From contig CABUJH010000033.1 of assembly GCA_902491895.1 (NCBI GenBank), forward strand, positions 1-22,889: a stretch of 22,889 nt of DNA, written 5' to 3'. A program made the position numbers and the translations under genes. Source of the stretch: an uncultured Collinsella sp. (GTDB taxonomy: Bacteria; Actinomycetota; Coriobacteriia; Coriobacteriales; Coriobacteriaceae). Position 1 is the first letter of the stretch. Each line of letters starts with the position of its first letter. The notes below the pieces were generated by a model. The model was not told the DNA's origin. It made no database searches and saw only the letters and a program-made list of their open reading frames with translations. Below, in pieces: positions 9,253-16,153 of the stretch.

Positions 9253-10458
9253 ATGACCGCAACTGCACCCGCAGCACCCGCTAAGGTGTACTTCACCAAC
9301 CTACGCACGCATGCTCGCGAGAGCCAGCTCGACAAGCTCAAGCGCCTCATCCGTCACGCCGGAATTGAGCAGATCGACTTTGAGAACAAGTTCGTCGCCA
9401 TCAAGATTCACTTTGGCGAGCTGGGCAACCTGAGCTTTTTGCGCCCCAACTACGCCCGCGCCGTCGCGGACGTGGTGAAGGAGCTGGGCGGCAAGCCCTT
9501 CCTCACCGACTGCAATACGCTCTATGTCGGTAGCCGCAAAAACGCGCTCGAGCACATCGACACTGCCTACCAGAACGGCTTTACCCCGTATGCCACGGGT
9601 TGCCAGATTATCATCGCCGACGGCCTCAAGGGTACCGACGAGGCGCTCGTCCCGGTCGAGGGCGGCGAGTACGTGCGCGAGGCCAAGATCGGTCAGGCGC
9701 TCATGGATGCCGATATCGTGATCAGCCTCACCCACTTTAAGGGTCATGAGCAGGCCGGCTTTGGCGGCGCCATGAAGAACCTGGGCATGGGCGGCGGCAG
9801 CCGCGCCGGCAAGATGGAGCAGCATGCCGCCGGCAAGCCGAACGTCTCGACCGAGCACTGCGTTGGCTGCCGTGCCTGCGAAAAGATCTGCGCGCACAAC
9901 GCTGTCTCGTTCGACGGCACCCGCGAGCGCGAGCTTGCCAGCGGCGCTACTCACACGGTGCACGTGGCCACCATCGACCACGATCGCTGCGTGGGCTGCG
10001 GCCGCTGCATTGCGGCATGCAACCAGGACTGCATCAAGCCCGGCTATGACGCCGCGGCCGACGTGCTCAACTGCAAGATCGCCGAGTATACAAAGGCCGT
10101 TGTCGACGGCCGCCCGAGCTTCCACATCTCGCTTGCCATGGACATCAGCCCCAACTGCGATTGCCATCCCGAAAACGACACACCTATCGTCAACGATATC
10201 GGCATGTTCGCGAGCTTCGACCCGGTCGCCATCGACCAGGCCTGCGCCGATGCCGTCATGGCATCCGAGCCGCTGCCCAACACCGAGCTCACCGATAGCG
10301 CGGCCAGGATGGAGCACAACCACGAGTATCTGGAGGGCGAGCAGGCCAAGGATCCCTTCTGCATCACGCATCCCGACACCGACTGGCGCGTGTGCATCGC
10401 GCACGCCGAGAAGATCGGCCTGGGCACGAGCAAGTACGAGCTTATCGAGGTCAAGTAG
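9253..10458 (+). CDS. DUF362 domain protein with two [4Fe-4S] ferredoxin motifs
   Basis: This 401-residue cytosolic protein has a DUF362 domain (about 8-190 and again 280-345) split by a bacterial ferredoxin insert. The two cluster motifs are CVGCRACEKIC (about residues 204-214) and CVGCGRCIAACNQDC (about 243-257), which should hold two [4Fe-4S] clusters. Conserved DUF362 words include KIHFGELGN, LTHFKGHEQAGFGGAMKNLGMG and FASFDPVAIDQACAD. The family occurs widely in anaerobes. Its reaction is not established, although electron transfer or redox maturation is presumed. The start follows GAGGGGAT with an 8-base gap. It is monocistronic and ends at a strong shared terminator. Confidence 0.93.
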   Translation: MTATAPAAPAKVYFTNLRTHARESQLDKLKRLIRHAGIEQIDFENKFVAIKIHFGELGNLSFLRPNYARAVADVVKELGGKPFLTDCNTLYVGSRKNALEHIDTAYQNGFTPYATGCQIIIADGLKGTDEALVPVEGGEYVREAKIGQALMDADIVISLTHFKGHEQAGFGGAMKNLGMGGGSRAGKMEQHAAGKPNVSTEHCVGCRACEKICAHNAVSFDGTRERELASGATHTVHVATIDHDRCVGCGRCIAACNQDCIKPGYDAAADVLNCKIAEYTKAVVDGRPSFHISLAMDISPNCDCHPENDTPIVNDIGMFASFDPVAIDQACADAVMASEPLPNTELTDSAARMEHNHEYLEGEQAKDPFCITHPDTDWRVCIAHAEKIGLGTSKYELIEVK

Positions 10459-10505
10459 CGCCTAGCTATTGGACAAAATAAGCGCCTTTGTAGCGTTAGT
10501 TGAGC

Positions 10506-10545
10506 AAAAGCCGCCCGTGAGCACAGCGCTCACGGGCGGCTTTTT
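10506..10545. terminator. Bidirectional intrinsic terminator
   Basis: A 17-bp perfect stem (10506-10522 with 10528-10544) encloses the 5-base loop ACAGC. It has a T-run on the plus strand and, because the left arm starts AAAA, also on the minus strand. It serves the DUF362 gene from the left and the hydrolase gene from the right. A second weak hairpin, GGCAAC at 10593 with GTTGC then TTTTT at 10611-10620, lies closer to the hydrolase end. Confidence 0.92.
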
Positions 10546-10622
10546 GGAAGTGCGGCGAAAAATCGAATCCCGCCGACCACAAACCGTTTTTTGGCAACAA
10601 AACCCCAGACGTTGCTTTTTGC

Positions 10623-11588
10623 CTAAAAATACTCGTCGAGGAAGTTGTCGACCGTGTTCCAGTAGAGTTCGGGGTCGACCTGCGCGCTCTTGGCGTGGGT
10701 GGCGCCGTGGATAGTGAGCTTCTGTTTAACCTTGCTGGCGCACGCGTCGTAGTTTTGGTCGAGCATGCTGTACGGCACAAAGGTATCCTGGTCGCCGTGG
10801 ATAAACAGCATGGGAACCGTCGCGTGTTTGAGTTGCTCCACACTGCTCGCCGTATGAAAGTCGTAGCCCGCGCGCACGTTGCACACCAAGTTTGCTACAT
10901 CGAGCAAGGGAAAGCTGGGCACCCCAAATACATCCTTAAGCTGCAAGGAAAACTCGTCCCAAACACTCGTATAACCGCAGTCCTCGATAATGCATTTCAC
11001 GTTTGCGGGCAGAGATTCCCCCGCGACGTTCATGGCGGTTGCCGCACCCATCGACTCGCCAAAGACCAGGATGCGCGCCTCGGGGTCAGCCTGAACGATC
11101 CGCTCGATCCACGCGACGATGTCGAGGCGTTCGGGCCAGCCCATGCCGATATAGTCGCCGCCGGAGCGCTCGTGGGCGCGGGCGGCGGGCGCGAGTACGT
11201 TCATGCCGCGGTCATGGAAGCGTTTGGCGTATCGGGCCATGCCGATGGGCTCGTTGGTGTATCCGTGTAGACAGACAGCGTAATTGTGTGTGGTCTCTGG
11301 GGCGGCAAAATACCAAGCGGCGAGCTCGGTTCCGTCATCTGCGGTGAGGCTGCTGCTCTCACGATTCTCTTTAAACCATGCCCGCGCCTCGGTTTCCTCG
11401 GCATCCGGCTGCTCGCCTTCTTTGTCGTTCTTGCTATCCTGCATCATCTTCATGGTGTATGGCGCGCGGGGATTCAGCGCGAAGTCAAACAAAAAGTTGC
11501 CGGCAAATCCAAGCAGCGCGACGACAGCCACCAGTGCAACGATGCCGGCTATCTTGAGCTTTCGATGGGAACGTGCGTTTTGAGCCAT
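10623..11588 (-). CDS. Membrane-anchored alpha/beta hydrolase (serine aminopeptidase/BAAT-like)
   Basis: This 321-residue protein has an uncleaved N-terminal anchor (about 11-34), so the catalytic domain lies outside the membrane. The alpha/beta fold shows LHGY (107-110) near the oxyanion hole, the nucleophile elbow GESMG with S179, the acid D268 in HGDQDTFVP, and H298 in GATHAKS. The triad is therefore complete. Related Gram-positive proteins are annotated as lysophospholipase-like or cephalosporin-C-deacetylase-like hydrolases. The substrate is unknown. The start ATG follows AGGAGA at a good distance. The upstream region has a near-consensus promoter with two operator-like sites, suggesting repressible expression. 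Confidence 0.9.
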   Translation of the reverse strand: MAQNARSHRKLKIAGIVALVAVVALLGFAGNFLFDFALNPRAPYTMKMMQDSKNDKEGEQPDAEETEARAWFKENRESSSLTADDGTELAAWYFAAPETTHNYAVCLHGYTNEPIGMARYAKRFHDRGMNVLAPAARAHERSGGDYIGMGWPERLDIVAWIERIVQADPEARILVFGESMGAATAMNVAGESLPANVKCIIEDCGYTSVWDEFSLQLKDVFGVPSFPLLDVANLVCNVRAGYDFHTASSVEQLKHATVPMLFIHGDQDTFVPYSMLDQNYDACASKVKQKLTIHGATHAKSAQVDPELYWNTVDNFLDEYF

Positions 11589-11608
11589 GCGGTATTCTCC
11601 TATAAGAT

Positions 11609-11622
11609 GTTAATACATCAAC
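11609..11622. promoter_or_regulatory. Operator-like site 1 (GTTAATACATCAAC)
   Basis: This 14-mer is an imperfect palindrome that lies in the predicted 5' leader of the hydrolase, just before its ribosome site. It matches site 2 at 11 of 14 positions, and all three differences are A/G. It is extended by ATG... and ...CAT on its flanks to an 18-bp ATGTT/AACAT palindrome. Such sites are typical of TetR-like repressors; the regulator is not in this window. Confidence 0.45.
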
Positions 11623-11637
11623 ATTTAATGCAAGCGC

Positions 11638-11666
11638 ATTATGGACGTTCGCCGTTGATGCGTCAA
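11638..11666 (-). promoter_or_regulatory. Promoter of the alpha/beta hydrolase gene
   Basis: On the minus strand TTGACG (11666-11661) is followed after exactly 17 bases by CATAAT (11643-11638). This is close to the sigma-70 consensus and lies about 50 bp before the start codon. The -35 hexamer is inside operator-like site 2. Confidence 0.65.
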
Positions 11667-11667
11667 C
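11654..11667. promoter_or_regulatory. Operator-like site 2 (GTTGATGCGTCAAC)
   Basis: GTTGA and TCAAC arms surround TGCG. The site covers the -35 hexamer of the hydrolase promoter and is 45 bp from site 1, with which it shares the pattern GTTRATRCRTCAAC. Confidence 0.45.
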
Positions 11668-11730
11668 AAGCAAAGAATGGGTAAACAAAGGGTCACATAT
11701 GGTGCAAATTTCGCACGTACCCAGACGCTT

Positions 11731-11739
11731 TGATATAGT
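11731..11739 (+). promoter_or_regulatory. Extended -10 promoter of the PAQR/hemolysin III gene
   Basis: TGATATAGT is an extended -10 element (TG, one base, TATAGT). The -35 is poor (TTCGCA at 11710-11715). The same TGnTATAGT form recurs ahead of the mgtE-like gene. It lies about 35 bp before the start codon. Confidence 0.45.
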
Positions 11740-11774
11740 GTTGAGAACTCTTTACGTTGGAGGATGTAACCGGC

Positions 11775-12458
11775 ATGTCCGATTCGAGCGACAGTTCTAA
11801 GCCGCGGCCCAAGACCGCGGCCGTTCCACACTACACGGTGGGCGAGGAGATCATGAACTCCGTCACCCATGGTGTCGGCTGCCTGCTGGGTATCGCGGGT
11901 CTGGTGCTCCTGATCGTATTCGCCGCCCTGCGCGGCGGAGGCCCGGCCCACATGGCCGCGGCGATTGTCTATGGTGTCAGCATTATCCTCGAATATCTGG
12001 CCTCCACGCTCTACCACGCGATTCAGCCCGCGCGCGCCAAGCGCGTGTTCCGCATTATCGACCATAGCTGCATCTACCTGCTCATAGCCGGCAGCTATAC
12101 GCCGTTTTGCCTCATCACGCTCGCAAACGACGGCGGTCCTGCGCTGTTCTTTGCCGTATGGGCCATCGCCATTAGCGGCATCGCCCTCGAGTGCTTTATG
12201 CGCGAGCGTCAACCGCACTGGGTAAGTGGCTTGGTCTATCTGCTGATGGGCTGGCTCGTTGTCTTTAAGCTGCCCGAACTTGTGGTGCTGCTCAACCCCG
12301 TGGCACTTGCCCTGCTCGCCGTCGGCGGCGTGTGCTACACCGCGGGCGTGCCGTTCTATATCGCCAAAAACGTACGCTATCTGCACAGCGTGTTTCACCT
12401 GTGGGTGCTCGCCGGCAGCATCTTCCAGTTCATGGCGGTGATCCTCTTCGTAATCTAG
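11775..12458 (+). CDS. trhA: PAQR/hemolysin III family membrane protein (TrhA/YqfA-like)
   Basis: This is a 227-residue seven-helix membrane protein of the progestin and adipoQ receptor superfamily. The conserved residues that form the family's Zn site are present: H32 in NSVTHG, STLYH with H81, the DH pair D96-H97, and the C-terminal H204xxxH208 in LHSVFHLWVL. Bacterial members are called hemolysin III but mostly act in membrane lipid or fluidity homeostasis. GGAGG lies 11 bases before the ATG. Upstream in-frame TTG at 11757 is less likely because it would precede the ribosome site. The next gene begins 110 bp downstream with no terminator seen, so co-transcription with the CNNM-like gene is possible. 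Confidence 0.92.
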   Translation: MSDSSDSSKPRPKTAAVPHYTVGEEIMNSVTHGVGCLLGIAGLVLLIVFAALRGGGPAHMAAAIVYGVSIILEYLASTLYHAIQPARAKRVFRIIDHSCIYLLIAGSYTPFCLITLANDGGPALFFAVWAIAISGIALECFMRERQPHWVSGLVYLLMGWLVVFKLPELVVLLNPVALALLAVGGVCYTAGVPFYIAKNVRYLHSVFHLWVLAGSIFQFMAVILFVI

Positions 12459-12568
12459 CGACCACGCCTTCGCGCCCGCGTCCTCGTTTGGGCGCTGGCA
12501 CAATTGCCGTATCCGCCATCAACGTTTTACCCTAACGTCCCGAATCTTGGAGGTTCGAGAAACTCCCG

Positions 12569-13942
12569 ATGGACATAACCATCTCCCTTATCACCACCCT
12601 CGTTTTAACCCTCATCAACGGCTACTTCTCTATGTCCGAGATGGCGCTCACCACGGCAAAGCGCGCTGTGCTGGAGCACGAGGCCGAGGAAGGCGACAAA
12701 CGCGCCGAGCGCGCCATTAAGCTGGCCGCCGATTCCGACCAGCTGCTCGCCACCATCCAGGTCGCCATCACGCTCGTGGGCTTTGCCTCATCCGCCGTCG
12801 CCTCGACGAGCCTGTCCGATCCGCTTGCCACGTGGCTCATGAGCTTTGGCATCGCGCCACTCTCTGCCATCGCGCGCGGCCTGGCGCCGGTCATCATCAC
12901 CGTCGCGGTCGCCTTCGTCTCCATCGTGATCGGCGAGCTCGTCCCCAAGCGCATCGGCCTGGCCAATGCCGAGGGCGTATCCAAGCAGGTCGTGGGACCG
13001 TTGTCGTTTTTCCAAAAGATCGCCCGTCCGCTCGTGTGGCTGACTGGCGCTTGCTCCGATGGCCTGGCCCGCATCCTGCGCATCAAGAGCGCCGACGACC
13101 GCCAGAACGTCTCGGAAGAAGAGATCAAGTACATGGTCTCGGAGCAGGACGACCTGCTCGACGAGGAAAAGCGCATGATCCACGAGATCTTCGACCTGGG
13201 CGACACCGTTGCCCGTGAGGTCATGGTGCCGCGCGTGGACACCACCATGTGTGAGGACGACGAGACGGTCGCCGACGTGCTGTCCACCATGCGCCAGACC
13301 GGCTTTAGCCGCATCCCCGTCTATCACGAGGATCCCGACAACGTCGCCGGCATCGCGCACATCAAGGACCTGATTCAGCCCGCGCTCGACGGCAAGGGCG
13401 ACCAGCCCATCGCCGGCTTTTTGCGCGACGCCACCTTTGTGCCCGACACCAAGGACATCCTGCCGCTGCTGTCCGAGATGCAGACCTCGCACGACCAGAT
13501 CGTGGTGGTCGTGGACGAGTACGGCGGCACGGCCGGCATCATCACCATCGAGGACATCGTCGAGGAGATCGTCGGCGAGATCGAGGACGAGTTCGACCCC
13601 GACAACAAGTATCTCACGCGCCTTTCGCGCCGCGAGTGGCTCGTTGATGGGCGTTTTTCGTGCGATGACGCGATTGAGCTTGGTTGGCCGCTCGAGGAAA
13701 GCGATGATTATGAGACCATCGCCGGCTGGATTTTGGAGCTTTGCGACTCGGTGCCCGACATCGGAGAGGTGTTTGAAGTTGCGGGGTACAAGTTTAAAGT
13801 GCAGTCGATGCGTGGCCAACGCATCTCGCTCATTCGCGTGATCGCTCCGGCCGAAACCGATAAGAAGGATTCCGAGTCTTCGGTAGACGAGCCGACGACG
13901 TCGGGTGCGGGTTCCGCGAATCCGCACGACGGCGACGAGTAG
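12569..13942 (+). CDS. CNNM/CorC-family transporter: DUF21 + CBS pair + CorC_HlyC domain
   Basis: This 457-residue inner membrane protein of the hemolysin-C/CNNM family is generally thought to export or regulate Mg2+ or Co2+. A DUF21 membrane domain covers about 1-190, with NGYFSMSEMALTTAKR after the first helix and IGELVPKRIGLANAEG (121-136). The CBS pair lies at about 214-335 (VMVPRVDT, FSRIPVYHE, then VVDEYGGTAGIITIEDIVEEIVGEI). The CorC_HlyC domain is at about 345-427. The tail is short and acidic. GGAGG lies 15 bases before the ATG, which is long, but the start matches the family's first helix. It is followed 24 bp later by the cyanophycin-synthetase-like gene. Related Mg2+ biology occurs in the operon at 17.9 kb. 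Confidence 0.93.
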   Translation: MDITISLITTLVLTLINGYFSMSEMALTTAKRAVLEHEAEEGDKRAERAIKLAADSDQLLATIQVAITLVGFASSAVASTSLSDPLATWLMSFGIAPLSAIARGLAPVIITVAVAFVSIVIGELVPKRIGLANAEGVSKQVVGPLSFFQKIARPLVWLTGACSDGLARILRIKSADDRQNVSEEEIKYMVSEQDDLLDEEKRMIHEIFDLGDTVAREVMVPRVDTTMCEDDETVADVLSTMRQTGFSRIPVYHEDPDNVAGIAHIKDLIQPALDGKGDQPIAGFLRDATFVPDTKDILPLLSEMQTSHDQIVVVVDEYGGTAGIITIEDIVEEIVGEIEDEFDPDNKYLTRLSRREWLVDGRFSCDDAIELGWPLEESDDYETIAGWILELCDSVPDIGEVFEVAGYKFKVQSMRGQRISLIRVIAPAETDKKDSESSVDEPTTSGAGSANPHDGDE

Positions 13943-13966
13943 GACAAGGAAGAGTAGGGGAGAGTT

Positions 13967-14800
13967 ATGGCAGGCCTGTTCAACATCCTTAAGGTCACCG
14001 TCAGCGAGGACAAGATCTGCGCGCATGTGCTGGTGAACCCCGGCATGCCGCTCATGACCTCGGAGGATATCGAGGCTACGGCGCGCGTGTATTACCTGGT
14101 GCCGGCGATTGCCAAGCACCTGTGCCTGGGTGATTCCGGTCGCGAGTTCCAGGACTGCATGGGCCAGACCGAGCTTTGCCATCTGCTTGAGCATGTGACG
14201 GTCGAGCTCATGAACGAGACCGGTCTTGCCGGTAGCATCTCGTGCGGCCGCACGCGCGTAAGCGAGCATGACGAGCGCGTCTTTGAGGTTGAGCTTTCGT
14301 GCCCCGACGACGCGCTGGCCATCGGTGCGCTGTCTTCGGCCACCTTTATGATGGACTGGGCCTATCTGCACGCCGACCAGCCTGCCCCCGACGTGGAGGG
14401 CACGGTCGCGGGCCTGCGCAACCTGGTGCTGGGCATGCGCGCCGAGGCCGAGGGCAAGGATCCTCACGAGGCCGTCGCCGCTGCGAACGGCGAAGATACT
14501 GCCGAGGACGAGGGCGCTGACGAGGGCGATGTGCCGGTCGACGCCGAGCCCGTTGCCGATGCGACCGCCGAGCCCGTTCCCACCGAGCCCCAAGGCGTCC
14601 CCGACTTTGACGATGAGCCCCAGGTGGCGATTGATACCGAGGGCGCGGTTGCCGAGAACCACGAGGCCTCCGCTGCCGTCTTTGGCGGTGCGGCGACGGT
14701 TCCGGCAGGGCCTGCGCATGAGGGCGGCCTGCCGCTCGTGGACGGCGCCGGCGAGGACCCGGGTGCCACGGTGGCCATGCCGGCTATGCCCCAGGAGTAG
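13967..14800 (+). CDS. Stand-alone cyanophycin-synthetase-like N-domain with acidic tail
   Basis: This is a 277-residue protein. Residues about 30-135 resemble the N-terminal domain of cyanophycin synthetase CphA: LCHLLEHVTVEL (70-81), then GLAGSISCGRTRVSE (86-100), then a strand VFEVELSC and a helix where CphA has its EHVALEL/GRTR words. Neither the ATP-grasp nor the Mur-ligase part of CphA is present here or nearby. H72-x2-E75-H76 has the form of an inverted zincin motif. Residues about 165-277 are acidic, Ala/Pro-rich and probably disordered. The gene has a GGGGAGAG ribosome site and sits 24 bp after the CNNM-like gene. Function unknown; the fold call is from memory of the motif and needs profile confirmation. 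Confidence 0.6.
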   Translation: MAGLFNILKVTVSEDKICAHVLVNPGMPLMTSEDIEATARVYYLVPAIAKHLCLGDSGREFQDCMGQTELCHLLEHVTVELMNETGLAGSISCGRTRVSEHDERVFEVELSCPDDALAIGALSSATFMMDWAYLHADQPAPDVEGTVAGLRNLVLGMRAEAEGKDPHEAVAAANGEDTAEDEGADEGDVPVDAEPVADATAEPVPTEPQGVPDFDDEPQVAIDTEGAVAENHEASAAVFGGAATVPAGPAHEGGLPLVDGAGEDPGATVAMPAMPQE

Positions 14801-14879
14801 GCCTACGCGTTTATCACCATCACGTACCTGCGCCTTTGCCGTACGCAGATGAGCGGAGCGGCAAGTGATACGCTGCGGG

Positions 14880-14919
14880 TATAATGGACAGCATTCAAAC
14901 GGTGGGCACCGACGTGCCC
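14880..14919 (+). promoter_or_regulatory. Promoter -10 (TATAAT) and short 5' hairpin of the YtxH operon
   Basis: A perfect TATAAT lies at 14880-14885, without a recognisable -35. It is followed by a perfect 6-bp hairpin, GGGCAC (14904-14909) with GTGCCC (14914-14919), three bases before the Shine-Dalgarno at 14922. The rest of 14801-14936 shows no gene. Confidence 0.45.
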
Positions 14920-14936
14920 GCAGGAGAGGAATGATC

Positions 14937-15326
14937 ATGGGTAAGACTTTCAGCTTTGTCTCCGGCGCACTTTTTGGCGCCGCTGCCGGCGCTATTGTCG
15001 GCGTTGCTCTGGCCCCGCGCTCGGGTGCCGAGACCCGCGCCATGGCTGCCGATATCGCCAACGACGCCTGGGACAATATGCGCGACACCTACGAGCACAG
15101 CGCCGAGGAGGCCCGTGCTGCGGTGAATGACTTTGGCCCGATGGTCGACGCCAAGACCGACGACCTGCGCGCCAAGGTCGACCTGGCCCGCGAGCGCATG
15201 GACCAGCTGCGCGAGCAGCTCAACGACGCCATTTCGGGCGGCAACGTGACGCCTGCCGCCGACGTCGTGGTCGAGAACGCCGTCGAGGCTGATACCGAGG
15301 CTGCGGAGCCCTCGACCGAGGCATAA
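14937..15326 (+). CDS. YtxH domain protein (general-stress-like envelope protein)
   Basis: This 129-residue protein starts with a Gly/Ala-rich hydrophobic helix (about 5-26, FVSGALFGAAAGAIVGVALAP) followed by the PRSGAETR motif that defines YtxH proteins. A long amphipathic helix (about 45-100, DNMRDTYEHSAEEARAAV and following) may form a coiled coil. YtxH members are small membrane proteins, often stress induced, without a known biochemical role. I choose the ATG at 14937, 7 bases after AGGAGAGG. The ATG at 14931 is too close to that site. The TAA stop shares one base with the next start (TAATG). Confidence 0.85.
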   Translation: MGKTFSFVSGALFGAAAGAIVGVALAPRSGAETRAMAADIANDAWDNMRDTYEHSAEEARAAVNDFGPMVDAKTDDLRAKVDLARERMDQLREQLNDAISGGNVTPAADVVVENAVEADTEAAEPSTEA

Positions 15327-16081
15327 TGCGCGCCGGGGATTTTGTCGGCGCCAAGATCTATCGCAAGCCTACCGAGGACAAGCGCACCAAAAAGGACGGC
15401 ACGCCGCGCAGCCCTAAAAAGCTCGGAAAGATTCACTTTCCGGTCTTTACCCCGGGCGGTACGCGCGTGGTCGGCTTTATGGTCCGCCAGTCCGATATCG
15501 CGGGTATGATCGAGCGCCCCGACCGATTCGTAGCGCTCGACGCCATTGGTGTCTACGAGGGCGCCATTGCGGTCGATGACGTCAAGGACACATACGATGC
15601 CGCCGCCGCCAAGCGCCTCGACATCAACCTGGACGATTGCATCATCTGGGTCGGTATGGACGTGCGCACGGAATCGGGCGACGTCGTGGGCTATTGCTCG
15701 GACGTTGAGTTCAAGCCACGCTCGGGCATCGTGCAGGCATTCTATGTGACCGCCGGTGCTGCTTCGAGTGTTTTGGTCGGTGACACGCAGGTGCCGCCGA
15801 CGATGCTGCGCGGCTACGAGAACGGCGCGATGGTCGTCTCGGACGAGGTCAAGTCGCTCGGGTATTCGGGCGGTGCGGCTGCCAAGGCCGCCGAGGCCAG
15901 CGTCGTGGTGGGCGACAAGGTCAAAAAGGGCGCCAAGGTGCTCGACGACAAGGGGTCGGTTGCCGTGGACAAGGGCAGTCGCGCACTGGGCAAGCAGCTC
16001 GGCAAGACGCGCGGCATGTTCAAGGCCTTTAAGGACGAATACCAAAAGGCGAGCGGAGGCTCGTCAAAAGCTACAAAATAG
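15326..16081 (+). CDS. PRC-barrel domain protein with Lys-rich tail
   Basis: This 251-residue soluble protein appears to have two PRC-barrel-like units, about 32-85 (KLGKIHFPVF, RVVGFMVRQSD) and about 105-170 (DVVGYCSDVEFKPRSG). PRC barrels are small beta domains found in RimM, photosynthetic reaction-centre H subunit and many envelope-associated proteins. The last 60 residues are Lys/Ala-rich and probably flexible. Start and upstream stop overlap by one base, so it is translationally coupled to the YtxH gene, suggesting a joint function at the membrane. A second PRC region occurs in the mgtE-like gene of this window. Confidence 0.75.
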   Translation: MRAGDFVGAKIYRKPTEDKRTKKDGTPRSPKKLGKIHFPVFTPGGTRVVGFMVRQSDIAGMIERPDRFVALDAIGVYEGAIAVDDVKDTYDAAAAKRLDINLDDCIIWVGMDVRTESGDVVGYCSDVEFKPRSGIVQAFYVTAGAASSVLVGDTQVPPTMLRGYENGAMVVSDEVKSLGYSGGAAAKAAEASVVVGDKVKKGAKVLDDKGSVAVDKGSRALGKQLGKTRGMFKAFKDEYQKASGGSSKATK

Positions 16082-16102
16082 CGACGTACCAAATGATGGG
16101 AG

Positions 16103-16132
16103 GCAAGCCGGAGACCTGTTGCTCCGGCTTGC
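16103..16132 (+). terminator. Terminator-like hairpin between PRC and deacetylase-like genes
   Basis: GCAAGCCGGAG at 16103-16113 pairs perfectly with CTCCGGCTTGC at 16122-16132 around an 8-base loop. It is followed by TGTGTTTAT, a weak U-tract. The next ribosome site starts only 10 bases later, so partial termination or attenuation is possible. Confidence 0.6.
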
Positions 16133-16153
16133 TGTGTTTATGGGGGAGGGCAC

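Noticed and set aside
10550..10561. GTGCGGCGAAAA shared with 21329-21340
   Set aside because: A 12-base match between two sites is expected by chance many times in a window this size, and no longer similarity surrounds it.
12788..15088. A 766-codon open frame on the minus strand opposite the CNNM-like gene and its neighbour
   Set aside because: It is the antisense shadow of three well-supported plus-strand genes in GC-rich DNA. It has no recognisable domain, no good ribosome site and a His/Arg/Gly-rich composition typical of such shadows.
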